This document shows positions 1 to 8,179 of a stretch of DNA of 64,000 nt, piece by piece. Within the stretch, counting starts at the first letter, position 1; every line of letters starts with the position of its first letter. Source of the DNA: Mycobacteroides chelonae CCUG 47445 (GTDB lineage Bacteria; Actinomycetota; Actinomycetes; Mycobacteriales; Mycobacteriaceae); the NCBI RefSeq assembly GCF_001632805.1, contig NZ_CP007220.1:558001-622000 (forward strand), in the 5' to 3' direction. Made by a program: the position numbers and the translations under genes. The notes under the pieces were generated by a model. The model did not search any database. It was not told where the DNA came from and saw only the letters and a list, made by a program, of their open reading frames with translations.

Positions 1-1110
1 GTCGGTAAGCGCAATGGCTCACTGTCCACGGTGCACCCGCTGGATCTGGGTGCGGCCACCTTCAAGGGGCTTTTCGACCGCGTCGACGTCGACCCCGACG
101 CCATCGATGACGTGATCATGGGAGTCCTGGACGCCATCGGCGGGCAGGCCGGCAATGCCGGACGCCTCGCGTGGCTGGCCGGCGGTTACCCGGAAGAGGT
201 GCCGGGCTGCACCGTCGACCGTCAGTGCGGATCGAGCCAGCAGGCCATTTCCTTTGCCGCGCAGGCTGTTATGTCCGGTACCGCCGACCTGGTGGTGGCC
301 GGTGGCTTCCAGAACATGAGCCAGATTCCGATCTCGGCCGCGATGCTCGTCGGCAAGGAGTACGGATTCACTTCGCCCACAGCGGAATCCGAGGGCTGGC
401 TGCACCGCTATGGCGATCAGGAAATCTCCCAGTTCCGCGGTGCGGAGATGATCGCCGAGAAGTGGGACATCAGCCGCGAGGAGATGGAGCAGTTCGCACT
501 CTCCAGCCACGAGCGGGCCTTTGCTGCGATCCGCAACGGACACTTCGACAATGAGATCGTCCCGGTCGGCGACTTTCGCGTCGACGAGGGTCCGCGCGAG
601 AGCACGCTGGAGAAGATGGCCGGGCTCAAGACCCTCGTCGAGGGTGGTCGTCTCACGGCCGCGCTGGCCAGCCAGATCTCCGACGGTGGTAGCGCGACGC
701 TGGTCGCCTCGGAAAGCGCCGTGAAGGCACACGGGCTGAAGCCACGCGCGCGCATTCATCACATCAGCGCCCGCGGCGACGACCCAGTGTTCATGTTGAC
801 CGGCCCCATCCCCGCCACCAAGTACGCGCTCGCCAAGACCGGCCTGACGATGGACGATATCGACGTTGTCGAGATCAACGAGGCCTTCGCCCCTGTGGTG
901 TTGGCATGGGCCAAGGAGCTGGACGTCGACCTGAAGAAGGTCAACCCCAATGGCGGCGCGATCGCGCTGGGCCACCCGCTGGGAGCCACCGGCGCCAAGC
1001 TGTTCGCCACCATGCTCAACGAGCTGGAGCGCACCGGCGGCAAGTACGGCCTGCAGACGATGTGTGAGGGCGGCGGCACCGCCAACGTCACCATTATCGA
1101 ACGCCTCTGA
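1..1110 (+). CDS. fadA6: Steroid-ring acetyl-CoA acetyltransferase (FadA6-like), 5' truncated
   Basis: Thiolase that cleaves a beta-ketoacyl-CoA with CoA; in the FadA6 (Rv3556c) family this serves late degradation of the cholesterol C/D rings. The reading frame is open from base 1 and reads VGKRNGSLSTVHPLDLG, which corresponds to a position about 15 residues inside normal thiolases, so only the extreme N-terminus lies outside the window. Visible motifs are the nucleophile cysteine in DRQCGSSQQA, NEAFA, GHPLGATGA with the active-site histidine, and the second cysteine in MCEGGGTAN. Its neighbours ipdC-ipdB-ipdA-echA20 match the M. tuberculosis order, which supports fadA6 rather than a generic thiolase. 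The promoter is not visible. Confidence 0.93.
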   Translation, partial: VGKRNGSLSTVHPLDLGAATFKGLFDRVDVDPDAIDDVIMGVLDAIGGQAGNAGRLAWLAGGYPEEVPGCTVDRQCGSSQQAISFAAQAVMSGTADLVVAGGFQNMSQIPISAAMLVGKEYGFTSPTAESEGWLHRYGDQEISQFRGAEMIAEKWDISREEMEQFALSSHERAFAAIRNGHFDNEIVPVGDFRVDEGPRESTLEKMAGLKTLVEGGRLTAALASQISDGGSATLVASESAVKAHGLKPRARIHHISARGDDPVFMLTGPIPATKYALAKTGLTMDDIDVVEINEAFAPVVLAWAKELDVDLKKVNPNGGAIALGHPLGATGAKLFATMLNELERTGGKYGLQTMCEGGGTANVTIIERL

Positions 1111-1136
1111 GCGCATCGCGGGCGTAGCCTGAACTG

Positions 1137-1466
1137 ATGCGTGCAGGAATCCTCATCGGCACGGCCGCAGCGGTGCTCGGCGTCATCGCGAGCAACGCGC
1201 CGGCATCTGCCGAACCGTGTCCGCCGGAGGTTTGCAGTATTCCTGGATTGCCGGGCGGCAGTCTGCCGTTCAATCCGCAGATGTCTGACCTGCCACAAGA
1301 TCCGATGTGGATGGGTCAGGCCTGGGATTGGTTGAGCAAGCGGGACAACACGGGCATGTTCGATACCCCAGGGGCAGCGGAGTTCATTCGGTCGCAGCCA
1401 TCCGATGTGGGGGTGCCGGAGCAGGCGCCGCCACCCCTACCGGGGCCTGCTCTACCGGCAGATTAG
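1137..1466 (+). CDS. Small secreted protein of unknown function
   Basis: A 109-residue protein that I do not recognise. It starts with MRAGILIGTAAAVLGVIA and ends its signal peptide near ASAEP, so it is probably exported; the mature part is short, with two cysteines close together (EPCPPEVCS) and a proline-rich tail (APPPLPGPALP). It starts 27 bp after fadA6, so it could be read from the same transcript. Its TAG stop overlaps the TAA stop of the convergent gene at 1463 by four bases. Confidence 0.7.
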   Translation: MRAGILIGTAAAVLGVIASNAPASAEPCPPEVCSIPGLPGGSLPFNPQMSDLPQDPMWMGQAWDWLSKRDNTGMFDTPGAAEFIRSQPSDVGVPEQAPPPLPGPALPAD

Positions 1467-1801
1467 TTTCCGGCCCAGGTGCCGAATGGGACGTCAGGGT
1501 CGGTGCCCAGCGGGGTGTCCGGGTCGGCGCCACCGATGTCGTTGGCATGGTCCGGGACATAGGGATCTGTTCCGTACGGCACGTCCGGGTCAGCGCCGCC
1601 CTTGTTCTGGTCCTGCAATAACACGTGGTGCGGACCGCGGTCGGTCGGTAGCTCCATCGCCCCTTGTGAGGGTGCGTGGACGGGTTGCTCGGGTACCAAT
1701 GGTTCGTCGGGGTCGGCCGCGGCGATCGGTGCGAGGACGAAGGCGGCGGCTGCGGCCAAACAACACGCAGCTGTCGAGAAGCTGAACGTTCGATGTCTCA
1801 T
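1463..1801 (-). CDS. Small secreted protein with DPD/PYGTDP repeats
   Basis: Exported protein of about 112 residues. The start at 1801 (MRHRTFSFS) is preferred because GGGAG and GGAG lie just upstream on the minus strand; an ATG seven codons earlier at 1822 is possible but lacks a ribosome site. The hydrophobic segment AACCLAAAAAFVLAPIAAA ends in an Ala-Asp signal-peptidase site. The mature tail holds an imperfect tandem repeat, GGADPDVPYGTDPYVP and GGADPDTPLGTDPDVP, rich in Asp and Pro. No function can be assigned. It is divergent from the DUF559 gene, with palindrome copy A between them. Confidence 0.65.
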   Translation of the reverse strand: MRHRTFSFSTAACCLAAAAAFVLAPIAAADPDEPLVPEQPVHAPSQGAMELPTDRGPHHVLLQDQNKGGADPDVPYGTDPYVPDHANDIGGADPDTPLGTDPDVPFGTWAGN

Positions 1802-1861
1802 ATCTCCAGGATTCTCCCGCATTCTGTGAATCCGCTGTCCCTATCCTTGCCCATTCCTGCC

Positions 1862-1915
1862 GAGTGGGAATCTGGCGAGGGATTTCGGCCGATTTCCCTC
1901 GTGAGATTCCCACTC
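1862..1915. repeat. 54-bp palindromic element, copy A (class I)
   Basis: The core begins GAGTGGGAATCT and ends with its exact reverse complement AGATTCCCACTC; an inner GAGGGA/TCCCTC pair extends the stem around a loop of about 12 nt. It lies 33 bp upstream of the DUF559 gene start. Copy B (2806-2859) has the same length and orientation and differs at only two positions, both in the centre. Copy C is at 53986-54039. Confidence 0.85.
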
Positions 1916-1948
1916 AGATTTGTCAGTGGTGAGTGGCATGCTCCCGCT

Positions 1949-2848
1949 ATGGGGGAGGTTCCATGGCCGTTTCGTTCGGGTGAGGCTATTGCTTCTGGGG
2001 CTGTGACTGAGCACGAAATCCGTCGTCGATACGAACAGCTCTACCCATCCGTTTACGTTCCACGCGGATCGAATGTGACGGCCACACAGCGTGCGCGAGC
2101 CGCATGGTTATGGTCGCGGCGGGGCGGGGTGGTCGCGGGCCTGTCCGCGTCGGCGCTTCTCGGCTCGAAGTGGGTAGATGGTTCGGCCCCAGCGGAATTG
2201 ATCTATCAAAACCATAAGGCGCCCAAGGGGTTGAGGGTTCACCGAGAGTCATTGCTGGCAGACGAGGTTGACCGCGTTGACGGCCTCGCGGCCACCTCGG
2301 CGGCACGCACGTCCTTCGATCTTGGACGCTGGTTGCCGCTAGACGCTGCTGTTGAACGCTTGGACGCCCTGATCGCAGCTACTGGTGTCAGCCCTGCACA
2401 GATTCTTCAGACTGCGGATATGCATCCCGGAGCCAGGGGGCTAGTGGCGCTCGGCAGGGCGCTGGAGTTGGTTGACGGTGGAGCGGAGTCACCTCAAGAA
2501 ACCCGGACTCGGCTACTTCTCGTAAGGGCGGGATTCCCCACGCCGCGGACTCAGATCCGGGTCTACACGCGCTATGGAGAATTCGTCGCGAGGATCGACA
2601 TGGGTTGGGAGGACCTCAAACTCGGAGTCGAACTCGACGGCGCCCAGCACTGGACTGATCCGCACCAGCGCTCCCGCGATGTCGATCGGTCAGCCGGACT
2701 CTCCGCAGAGGGCTGGACCATCATTCGGGTGACATCCGAGATGCTGCGGCATCGAGCGGGCACGATCGTGGCCCGGGTCGATGAGGCGTTTCGAACGGCG
2801 ATGTCGAGTGGGAATCTGGCGAGGGATTTCGGCCGTTTTGCCTCGTGA
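1949..2848 (+). CDS. DUF559 / Vsr-like endonuclease-fold protein
   Basis: A 299-residue protein of the actinobacterial DUF559 type. The N-terminal half (about 1-115) has a small helical region and the pattern seen in AbiEi-like proteins (ARAAWLWSRRGGVVAGLSASALLG). The C-terminal 90 residues carry the DUF559 PD-(D/E)XK-like core: ARIDMGWEDLKLGVELDG, then QHW, R..D..R and GWTIIRVT, which resembles Vsr mismatch endonucleases. The start at 1949 (MGEVPWPF) was chosen because an upstream extension would translate through palindrome A. The gene is bracketed by two near-identical palindromes in the same orientation, and the last 13 codons plus stop are made by copy B. Cellular role is unknown; nuclease activity is inferred from fold only. 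Confidence 0.82.
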   Translation: MGEVPWPFRSGEAIASGAVTEHEIRRRYEQLYPSVYVPRGSNVTATQRARAAWLWSRRGGVVAGLSASALLGSKWVDGSAPAELIYQNHKAPKGLRVHRESLLADEVDRVDGLAATSAARTSFDLGRWLPLDAAVERLDALIAATGVSPAQILQTADMHPGARGLVALGRALELVDGGAESPQETRTRLLLVRAGFPTPRTQIRVYTRYGEFVARIDMGWEDLKLGVELDGAQHWTDPHQRSRDVDRSAGLSAEGWTIIRVTSEMLRHRAGTIVARVDEAFRTAMSSGNLARDFGRFAS

Positions 2849-2859
2849 GATTCCCACTC
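2806..2859. repeat. 54-bp palindromic element, copy B (class I)
   Basis: Same 12-bp outer arms as copy A and 52 of 54 identical bases. The left arm and loop are read as the C-terminus of the DUF559 protein (residues after SSGNLARD) and the TGA stop lies inside the right arm. The element ends 5 bp before the stop codon of the convergent ipdC gene, so it could also act as a hairpin between convergent transcripts. Confidence 0.85.
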
Positions 2860-2864
2860 GGCGG

Positions 2865-3941
2865 TTAAAGGATGGCCGCGCTTGCACTCTTCAGATGGGC
2901 GACCGCGTCCGTCACGATCGCGTCGATCAGGTCTTGGCAGCTGGGCAGGTCATCAAGGATGCCCGCGACCTGACCGGAAGCGAGAACACCGGCACCGGTG
3001 TTGCCCTCCACCAGACCGGCCTTCAGCAGCATCGGGGTGTTCGCGGCCATGAGCACCTGAGACCAGGTGAGCTCCTTGCCGTGGCGCATCGCCAGGCCGT
3101 CTTTGACCATCGACGCCCACGTCATGCCCGACATCTTCTTGAACTTGGCCGCGTTCCGGATCGCTGCACTGAATCCACGTACCCGCGAACCGCTTTCGAG
3201 CTTCTCGACCAGCTCGGTGCGCAACACCCGGTGCGGCATGCCGTCGACCCTCGTCGACACCACGGTGCCGTCGAGGGCCGAGGCCAGGTAACGCTCCTTG
3301 ACCGCATCCGGCACGGTGCTATCGGAGGTCAGCAGGAATCGGGTGCCCATGGCCACGCCGGCGGCGCCATACGACAACGCAGCAGCAAGTCCTCTTCCGT
3401 CGAAGAATCCTCCGGCGGCGATGACCGGCATTCCGGTGTCCTGCACGGCATCGAGCACCGAGGGCAGTAGCAGGGTCGTCGCGACCGGACCAGTGTGTCC
3501 GCCGCCCTCACCGCCCTGAACGATCACCGCGTCGGCACCCCAGGCGGCGACCTTCTTGGCATGCTTGGCCGCGCCGATAGACGGAACCACCACCACGCCA
3601 TTGTCTTTCAGCTTGGCGATCAAATCCTGCTTGGGGGCCAGCGCGAACGAGGCCACCTTCACCTTTTCGCGGATCAGTAGGTCGATGCGCTCGGTGGCAT
3701 CACCGGCGTCGGCACGGATGTTCACACCGAAGGGCTTGTCGGTGAGTGACTTCGTCTTCGCGACCGCGGCGACCAATTCTTCCAGCGTCATGGTCGCCGA
3801 GGCGAGGATGCCCAGACCGCCGGCGTCGGAGGTAGCGGCCACCAGGCGTGGTCCGGCCACCCAGCCCATACCGGTCTGGACGACGGGATGGTCGATGCCG
3901 ACCAGCTCGGTCAGTGCTGTCTTGAGGGCCGGTGCGCTCAT
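2865..3941 (-). CDS. ipdC: IpdC-like flavin-dependent enzyme (nitronate monooxygenase fold)
   Basis: A 358-residue TIM-barrel flavoprotein of the 2-nitropropane dioxygenase family. FMN-binding features are visible: QTGMGWVAGPRLVAATSDAG near the N-terminus, GGEGGGHTG about residue 145, AAGGFFDGRG about residue 180 and AAGVAMGTRFL. In M. tuberculosis the equivalent gene Rv3553 (IpdC) acts on the HIP-CoA derivatives of cholesterol rings C/D. The ATG overlaps the ipdB stop by four bases, giving an echA20-ipdA-ipdB-ipdC operon read leftwards. Assignment rests on family plus conserved order; a true nitronate monooxygenase is the less likely alternative. Confidence 0.9.
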   Translation of the reverse strand: MSAPALKTALTELVGIDHPVVQTGMGWVAGPRLVAATSDAGGLGILASATMTLEELVAAVAKTKSLTDKPFGVNIRADAGDATERIDLLIREKVKVASFALAPKQDLIAKLKDNGVVVVPSIGAAKHAKKVAAWGADAVIVQGGEGGGHTGPVATTLLLPSVLDAVQDTGMPVIAAGGFFDGRGLAAALSYGAAGVAMGTRFLLTSDSTVPDAVKERYLASALDGTVVSTRVDGMPHRVLRTELVEKLESGSRVRGFSAAIRNAAKFKKMSGMTWASMVKDGLAMRHGKELTWSQVLMAANTPMLLKAGLVEGNTGAGVLASGQVAGILDDLPSCQDLIDAIVTDAVAHLKSASAAIL

Positions 3942-4687
3942 TGCTTGACTTCCTTGTCCCGGAACGACTTCGGATCGATCACCTCGCGAATGATCCGTAG
4001 CTCTTCGTCGGTAGGCAGGCGAGTCTCGCCGGCGTCGGCCAGCCCGTGCACCTCGAAGCTGGTGTTGGACGCGACGTCCTCGGCCGAGACGCCGGGGTGC
4101 AGTGACAGGGCCTGCATCTCGTGGTTGGGGCCGTTGAAATCGAACACACCCAGGTTGGAAATCACCCGGAACACGTTGAGGTACTTGTACGCCGGGTTGG
4201 CCGGGTCGACCTTGTCGTAGCCGACGCCCGAAACGATGTCGACAGAGTTCCCGAACACTCGCGCCGAGTGGTTACCCACCCAGTACGACGTGGCGTGGTT
4301 GATGGTGTTGCCGGGAGCGCCGCGCACGCCGAACATCTGCCGGGTCGGGTGCTGCAGCGGCCCGAACGCCGAGAGGTTCTGATTGCCGTAGCGGTCAATC
4401 TGGTTGGCGCCCATGACGACATGCCGGCGGCCGGAGGCCACCACATCGAACACCTTGCGGAAGGGCATCCACCCTTCGATCGGCGAGATGCCGCCGATCG
4501 CCGGTGTCTCGGCCATCAGGACGGCCTCGCCATCGGAGAGCACCAGATCGGGGGAGAAGGTCAGGCGAGCCAGCCGGGCGCCGACGGTGGACATGGTCGA
4601 CATCGCGGAGGCCATGATCTCGCCTGCGTCCCTGAACAACTCGGCGCACGCCACGGCGCATACCTCAGCGCGGGTTGCCTCGCTCAT
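3938..4687 (-). CDS. ipdB: IpdB subunit, COCHEA-CoA hydrolase
   Basis: A 249-residue protein of the family I CoA-transferase beta-subunit fold. In cholesterol-degrading actinobacteria, IpdA and IpdB form a complex that opens the last steroid ring of COCHEA-CoA by hydrolysis, not CoA transfer. Visible features include SDGEAVLMAETPAIGG, VVMGANQIDRYGNQNLSAFG and the conserved SLHPGVSAEDVASNT-type loop. The start overlaps the ipdA stop by four bases and its own stop overlaps the ipdC start, so translation is coupled through all three. It corresponds to Rv3552. Confidence 0.93.
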   Translation of the reverse strand: MSEATRAEVCAVACAELFRDAGEIMASAMSTMSTVGARLARLTFSPDLVLSDGEAVLMAETPAIGGISPIEGWMPFRKVFDVVASGRRHVVMGANQIDRYGNQNLSAFGPLQHPTRQMFGVRGAPGNTINHATSYWVGNHSARVFGNSVDIVSGVGYDKVDPANPAYKYLNVFRVISNLGVFDFNGPNHEMQALSLHPGVSAEDVASNTSFEVHGLADAGETRLPTDEELRIIREVIDPKSFRDKEVKQ

Positions 4688-5553
4688 GCCTGCTGCTCCT
4701 TAAACCGCTTAACGGCTGCCTGGTAGTCCTCTTCGGAACCGGACAGGTAGGTGTCGACGAAGGTCTGCCAAGTCTCCGGATCCCCGGCGGCCTCGGCGTA
4801 GTGCCGCTGGAACTTTTCGTCGCGGCCGTAGTCGGCGGCGCCGATGGTGAAGTGCGCGCCACCGGGTGCTTCCACCACCTTGTCCACCATCATGCGGTTC
4901 AGCAGAAGCGACTGCAGAGGAACGGTTTTCACCAGTTCCTCGGTGGAGACGACCTTCTCCACCGAGAGGAAGCGGCGCTCGGCTGCCAGGCAATAGAGGT
5001 CGTCGAAGTATGGGTCCACGCCGGTGTAGGCGGCATTGCCGGTGGCGTCACCCAGGTTCAGGTGCACGAATGCGGCGTCCAGATTCAGCGCGGGCATCGC
5101 GACCAGGGTCTCGTTATCCGCATACGGCGATGTGACGGTCTTGAGCTCGTCGCCCCAGAAATTCATGACGTCCGAGCCCAGCCCTGCCCGGATGGGCAGG
5201 AACGGCAGGCGGGCGGCGGCGGCTTCCAGGCCGCACTTGACCATGCCTTCATCCATCTCGCGGGACTCGATCGCACCGGTGGTGCGCGCCTTGGCGAACC
5301 ACGGGTCATAGAACGGCGGCGAATCCAGGGACACGAAGCCGTAGTAGGCCTTTTTGACCTTGCCCGCCGAACACAGCAGGCCCAAGTCCGGTCCGCCGTA
5401 GGTGACGACCGTCAAATCCTTGACATCCGAACGCAAGATCGCGCGCACGAAGGCCATCGGCTTGCGGCGCGAACCCCAGCCGCCGAGGCCGATGGTCATG
5501 CCGCTGCGCAGTTCGGAGACGACCTCGTCGAGAGTGCTTGTCTTGTCTGCCAT
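4684..5553 (-). CDS. ipdA: IpdA subunit, COCHEA-CoA hydrolase
   Basis: A 289-residue family I CoA-transferase alpha-subunit homolog, partner of IpdB and equivalent to Rv3551. Features are the opening ELRSGMTIGLGGWGSRRKPMA segment, VVTYGGPDLGLLCSAGKVK, and an internal DLYCLAAERRFLSVEKVV stretch. The ATG overlaps the TAA stop of echA20 as TAATG, the sign of re-initiation. Expression is expected to follow the KstR2 operator at 6344 upstream of echA20. Confidence 0.93.
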   Translation of the reverse strand: MADKTSTLDEVVSELRSGMTIGLGGWGSRRKPMAFVRAILRSDVKDLTVVTYGGPDLGLLCSAGKVKKAYYGFVSLDSPPFYDPWFAKARTTGAIESREMDEGMVKCGLEAAAARLPFLPIRAGLGSDVMNFWGDELKTVTSPYADNETLVAMPALNLDAAFVHLNLGDATGNAAYTGVDPYFDDLYCLAAERRFLSVEKVVSTEELVKTVPLQSLLLNRMMVDKVVEAPGGAHFTIGAADYGRDEKFQRHYAEAAGDPETWQTFVDTYLSGSEEDYQAAVKRFKEQQA

Positions 5554-6323
5554 TAGTTTCCCTTCGGCTTTCCGGTCTCGACGAATGCGTCGCGGTGCTC
5601 GTCGGCGACACCGGCCAGGTTGAGCTCGAATGTGAAGCCCTGTTCCATGCGATAGCTGGATTCGACGTCCTGCGGATCGATGAAGTTGATGGCTTCCTTA
5701 GCGGCCCGGATGACGCGGGTGTCCTTGGCCGCGATGTCACGCGCGACGCGCAGCGCGGCCTCGTCGAGCTCCTCTCGTGGCACCACCTCATGAATGGATC
5801 CATAGTGGTGCAACGTTTTTGCGTCGACCTTGGCCGCCGTGTAGAACATCCGGCGCATCACATGCTGGGGCACCAATCGCTGCAGATGAGTGGCGGTGCC
5901 AAGTGCGCCACGGTCCACCTCGGGCACGCTGAACACCGCGTCGTCGGAGGCGACGATCACATCGGCGTTACCCACCAGGCCGATTCCGCCGCCGAGGCAG
6001 AAGCCGTTGACGGCGGCGATGACGGGCACCTTGCAGCGGTAGACCGCGCTGAAGGCTTCGAAGCAGCCGCGATTGGTGTCGATCAAGGCGGTGAAGCCCT
6101 GTCCTTCTGCCTGAGTGCGCTGCATTTCCTTGATATCGGCGCCCGCGTTGAACCCGCGCCCCTCGGCTCGCAGGATCACGACGTGGGTGGACGGGTCGTT
6201 GCCGGCCGCCAGGATGGCGTCGGCCAGCTCAAACCATCCGCGCGAGGGGATGGCGTTGACCTTCGGATAGTCGACGGTGACGGTCACGATGCCCGGTTCA
6301 ACCGTCGCGGTGATGATGCCCAT
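5553..6323 (-). CDS. echA20: Enoyl-CoA hydratase/isomerase family, EchA20-like ring D hydrolase
   Basis: A 256-residue crotonase-fold protein. EchA20 (Rv3550) opens ring D of HIEC-CoA by hydrolysis ahead of IpdAB. Crotonase features seen here are the oxyanion-hole segments AEGRGFNAGADIKEM and AVNGFCLGGGIGLVGNADVI, and the acidic residue in FSVPEVDRGALG. The start at 6323 (MGIITATVEP) is supported by GAGGAG four bases upstream on the minus strand; an ATG 16 codons earlier would run through the KstR2 operator. It is first in the ipd operon and divergent from the SDR at 6418. Confidence 0.93.
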   Translation of the reverse strand: MGIITATVEPGIVTVTVDYPKVNAIPSRGWFELADAILAAGNDPSTHVVILRAEGRGFNAGADIKEMQRTQAEGQGFTALIDTNRGCFEAFSAVYRCKVPVIAAVNGFCLGGGIGLVGNADVIVASDDAVFSVPEVDRGALGTATHLQRLVPQHVMRRMFYTAAKVDAKTLHHYGSIHEVVPREELDEAALRVARDIAAKDTRVIRAAKEAINFIDPQDVESSYRMEQGFTFELNLAGVADEHRDAFVETGKPKGN

Positions 6324-6343
6324 GAGACTCCTCAAGGTACCGA

Positions 6344-6357
6344 AACAAGCACTTGCT
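6344..6357. promoter_or_regulatory. KstR2 operator
   Basis: AACAAGCACTTGCT matches the published KstR2 motif AnCAAGnnCTTGnT at every fixed position. It lies 20 bp upstream of the echA20 start and 60 bp upstream of the SDR start at 6418, so one TetR-family repressor dimer could control both divergent units. KstR2 itself is not in the window. HIP-CoA is the known inducer. Confidence 0.92.
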
Positions 6358-6417
6358 TGGTACGCTACCATGGCTCGAAAGCGCAGGACAAACAGCAGGA
6401 ATACAGCAAGGAGTGAC

Positions 6418-7233
6418 GTGCGAACCCCTTACGAACTCGGCCTCGCGGGTCGCGTCGTGCTGGTCACCGGAGGTGTCCGCGGCGTCGGTGCCGGGATCAG
6501 CCGGGTGTTCGACGAGCTCGGTGCGACGGTGATTACCTGTGCGCGCCGTCCCGCACCTGATGGTCTTCGCGCAAGCGGCTCATCCCAGAGCCTCCCGTAC
6601 GAATTCCATTCCTGCGATGTCCGTGATGAAGAGTCGGTCGATGCGCTCATCGACACCGTTGTTTCCGCACATGGACGTCTGGACGCCGTCGTCAATAACG
6701 CCGGTGGTGCGCCCTTCGCACTGGCTGCCGATGCGAGCCATAACTTTCATCGCAAGATCATCGAACTGAATCTGCTCTCCGCCCTGCTCGTCTCGCAGCG
6801 CGCCAACGCCGTGATGCAGCGGCAGGACGAGGGCGGCGCCATCGTCAACATCACCAGCGTGAGCGCAAGCCGTCCTTCGCCGGGTACCGCCGCATACGGC
6901 GCCGCCAAGGCCGGGCTCGAGAGCCTGACCCGGAGCCTGGCTGTGGAATGGGCGCCCAAGGTGCGGGTGAATGCCCTGGCTGCCGGAATGATCCGCACCG
7001 AGCTCTCGGAAATGCACTATGGCGATGAAGAGGGGATCGCGTCCGTCGGCGCGACGGTGCCGCTGGGCCGCCTTGCCAATCCGGACGAGATTGGTTGGAC
7101 GGCAGCGTTTCTTGCCTCACCCCTGTCCTCGTACGTGACGGGTTCGGTTCTTACGGTTCACGGTGGAGGGGAGCGTCCCGCGTTCCTCGACGCCGCCAAT
7201 GTCAACAGCAATGAGAACGGCGAAAAGGAATAG
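6418..7233 (+). CDS. Short-chain dehydrogenase, Rv3549c-like
   Basis: A 271-residue classical SDR. The Rossmann motif is TGGVRGVGAG (a TGxxxGxG form), NNAG is present at about residue 95, and the catalytic Ser-Tyr-Lys set is in NITSVSASR and AYGAAKAG. The GTG start at 6418 is chosen because AAGGAG (6408-6413) sits four bases upstream. It is the first gene downstream of the KstR2 operator on this strand and corresponds to Rv3549c. It probably oxidises a hydroxyacyl-CoA of the steroid C/D rings; the exact substrate cannot be read from sequence. Confidence 0.9.
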   Translation: MRTPYELGLAGRVVLVTGGVRGVGAGISRVFDELGATVITCARRPAPDGLRASGSSQSLPYEFHSCDVRDEESVDALIDTVVSAHGRLDAVVNNAGGAPFALAADASHNFHRKIIELNLLSALLVSQRANAVMQRQDEGGAIVNITSVSASRPSPGTAAYGAAKAGLESLTRSLAVEWAPKVRVNALAAGMIRTELSEMHYGDEEGIASVGATVPLGRLANPDEIGWTAAFLASPLSSYVTGSVLTVHGGGERPAFLDAANVNSNENGEKE

Positions 7234-7236
7234 AAC

Positions 7237-8148
7237 ATGCCAGGTTTGCTCGACGGTCGGGTCGTCATCATTACCGGTGCGGGCCGGGGCATCGGACGTG
7301 CGCACGCGCTGGCGTTCGCGGCCGAAGGCGCCCGTGTGGTCGTCAATGACATCGGTGTGGGCCTGGATGGATCGGCTGGCACCAGCCCCGCTCAGGAAGT
7401 GGTCGAGGAGATCAAGGCTGCCGGTGGCGAGGCCGTCACCAATGGTGATGATGTCGCCGACTGGAACGGCGCCAAGAACCTGATCGACACCGCCGTCAAT
7501 TCCTTTGGCCGTCTGGATGTTCTGGTCAATAACGCCGGATTTCTGCGTGACCGGATGCTCGCCAACATGAGCGAGGAGGAGTGGGACGCGGTGATTCGTG
7601 TGCACCTCAAGGGGCACTTCGCGCCGCTGCGTCATGCCGCCGCGTACTGGCGTGACGAGTTCAAGGCCGGCAACGCGGTGGATGCCCGCATCATCAACAC
7701 CAGCTCCGCCGCCGGGCTGCAAGGCAGTGTCGGGCAAGGGAACTACGCCGCGGCCAAGGCAGGTATCGCCACCTTGACCCTGCAGGCTGCTGCCGAGATG
7801 GGCCGCTATGGCATCACTGTCAACGCCATCGCTCCGGCCGCGCGTACCCGGATGACCGAGGCAGTGTTCGCCGAGACCATGGCCAAGCCCGAGGACGGTG
7901 CATTCGACGCGATGGCCCCGGAGAACGTCTCGCCGCTGGTGGTGTGGCTGGGCAGCCCGGAGTCGCGCGCGGTCACCGGAAAGGTGTTCGAAGTCGAAGC
8001 CGGCATCATTCGCGTCGCTGAGGGATGGGCGCACGGTCCGCAGGTAGACAAGGGTGCTCGTTGGGACCCAAGTGAATTGGGTCCCGTGGTCACGGACCTG
8101 CTCGATAAGGCTCGTACGCCGGTTCCGGTCTACGGCTCACAGGGTTAG
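7237..8148 (+). CDS. Short-chain dehydrogenase, Rv3548c-like
   Basis: A 303-residue SDR of the subgroup related to peroxisomal multifunctional-enzyme hydroxyacyl-CoA dehydrogenase domains. It shows TGAGRGIGRAHALAFA, the long loop VNDIGVGLDGS, NNAG, a serine in INTSSAAGLQG, and YAAAKAG. It starts three bases after the preceding SDR with AAGGAAT before the ATG, so the two form an operon. Corresponds to Rv3548c. Likely oxidises a beta-hydroxyacyl-CoA intermediate of the C/D-ring pathway. Confidence 0.9.
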   Translation: MPGLLDGRVVIITGAGRGIGRAHALAFAAEGARVVVNDIGVGLDGSAGTSPAQEVVEEIKAAGGEAVTNGDDVADWNGAKNLIDTAVNSFGRLDVLVNNAGFLRDRMLANMSEEEWDAVIRVHLKGHFAPLRHAAAYWRDEFKAGNAVDARIINTSSAAGLQGSVGQGNYAAAKAGIATLTLQAAAEMGRYGITVNAIAPAARTRMTEAVFAETMAKPEDGAFDAMAPENVSPLVVWLGSPESRAVTGKVFEVEAGIIRVAEGWAHGPQVDKGARWDPSELGPVVTDLLDKARTPVPVYGSQG

Positions 8149-8179
8149 CCGTCTCGCCGACACGGGGTGTCGATGGGAG

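Noticed and set aside
19..1116. Long minus-strand frame over fadA6
   Set aside because: Antisense shadow of a high-GC gene; composition is His/Gly/Arg rich and the plus frame has all thiolase motifs.
1676..1948. Upstream extension of the DUF559 gene
   Set aside because: It would translate through palindrome A and the divergent signal-peptide gene; the product is low quality and the family start lies at 1949.
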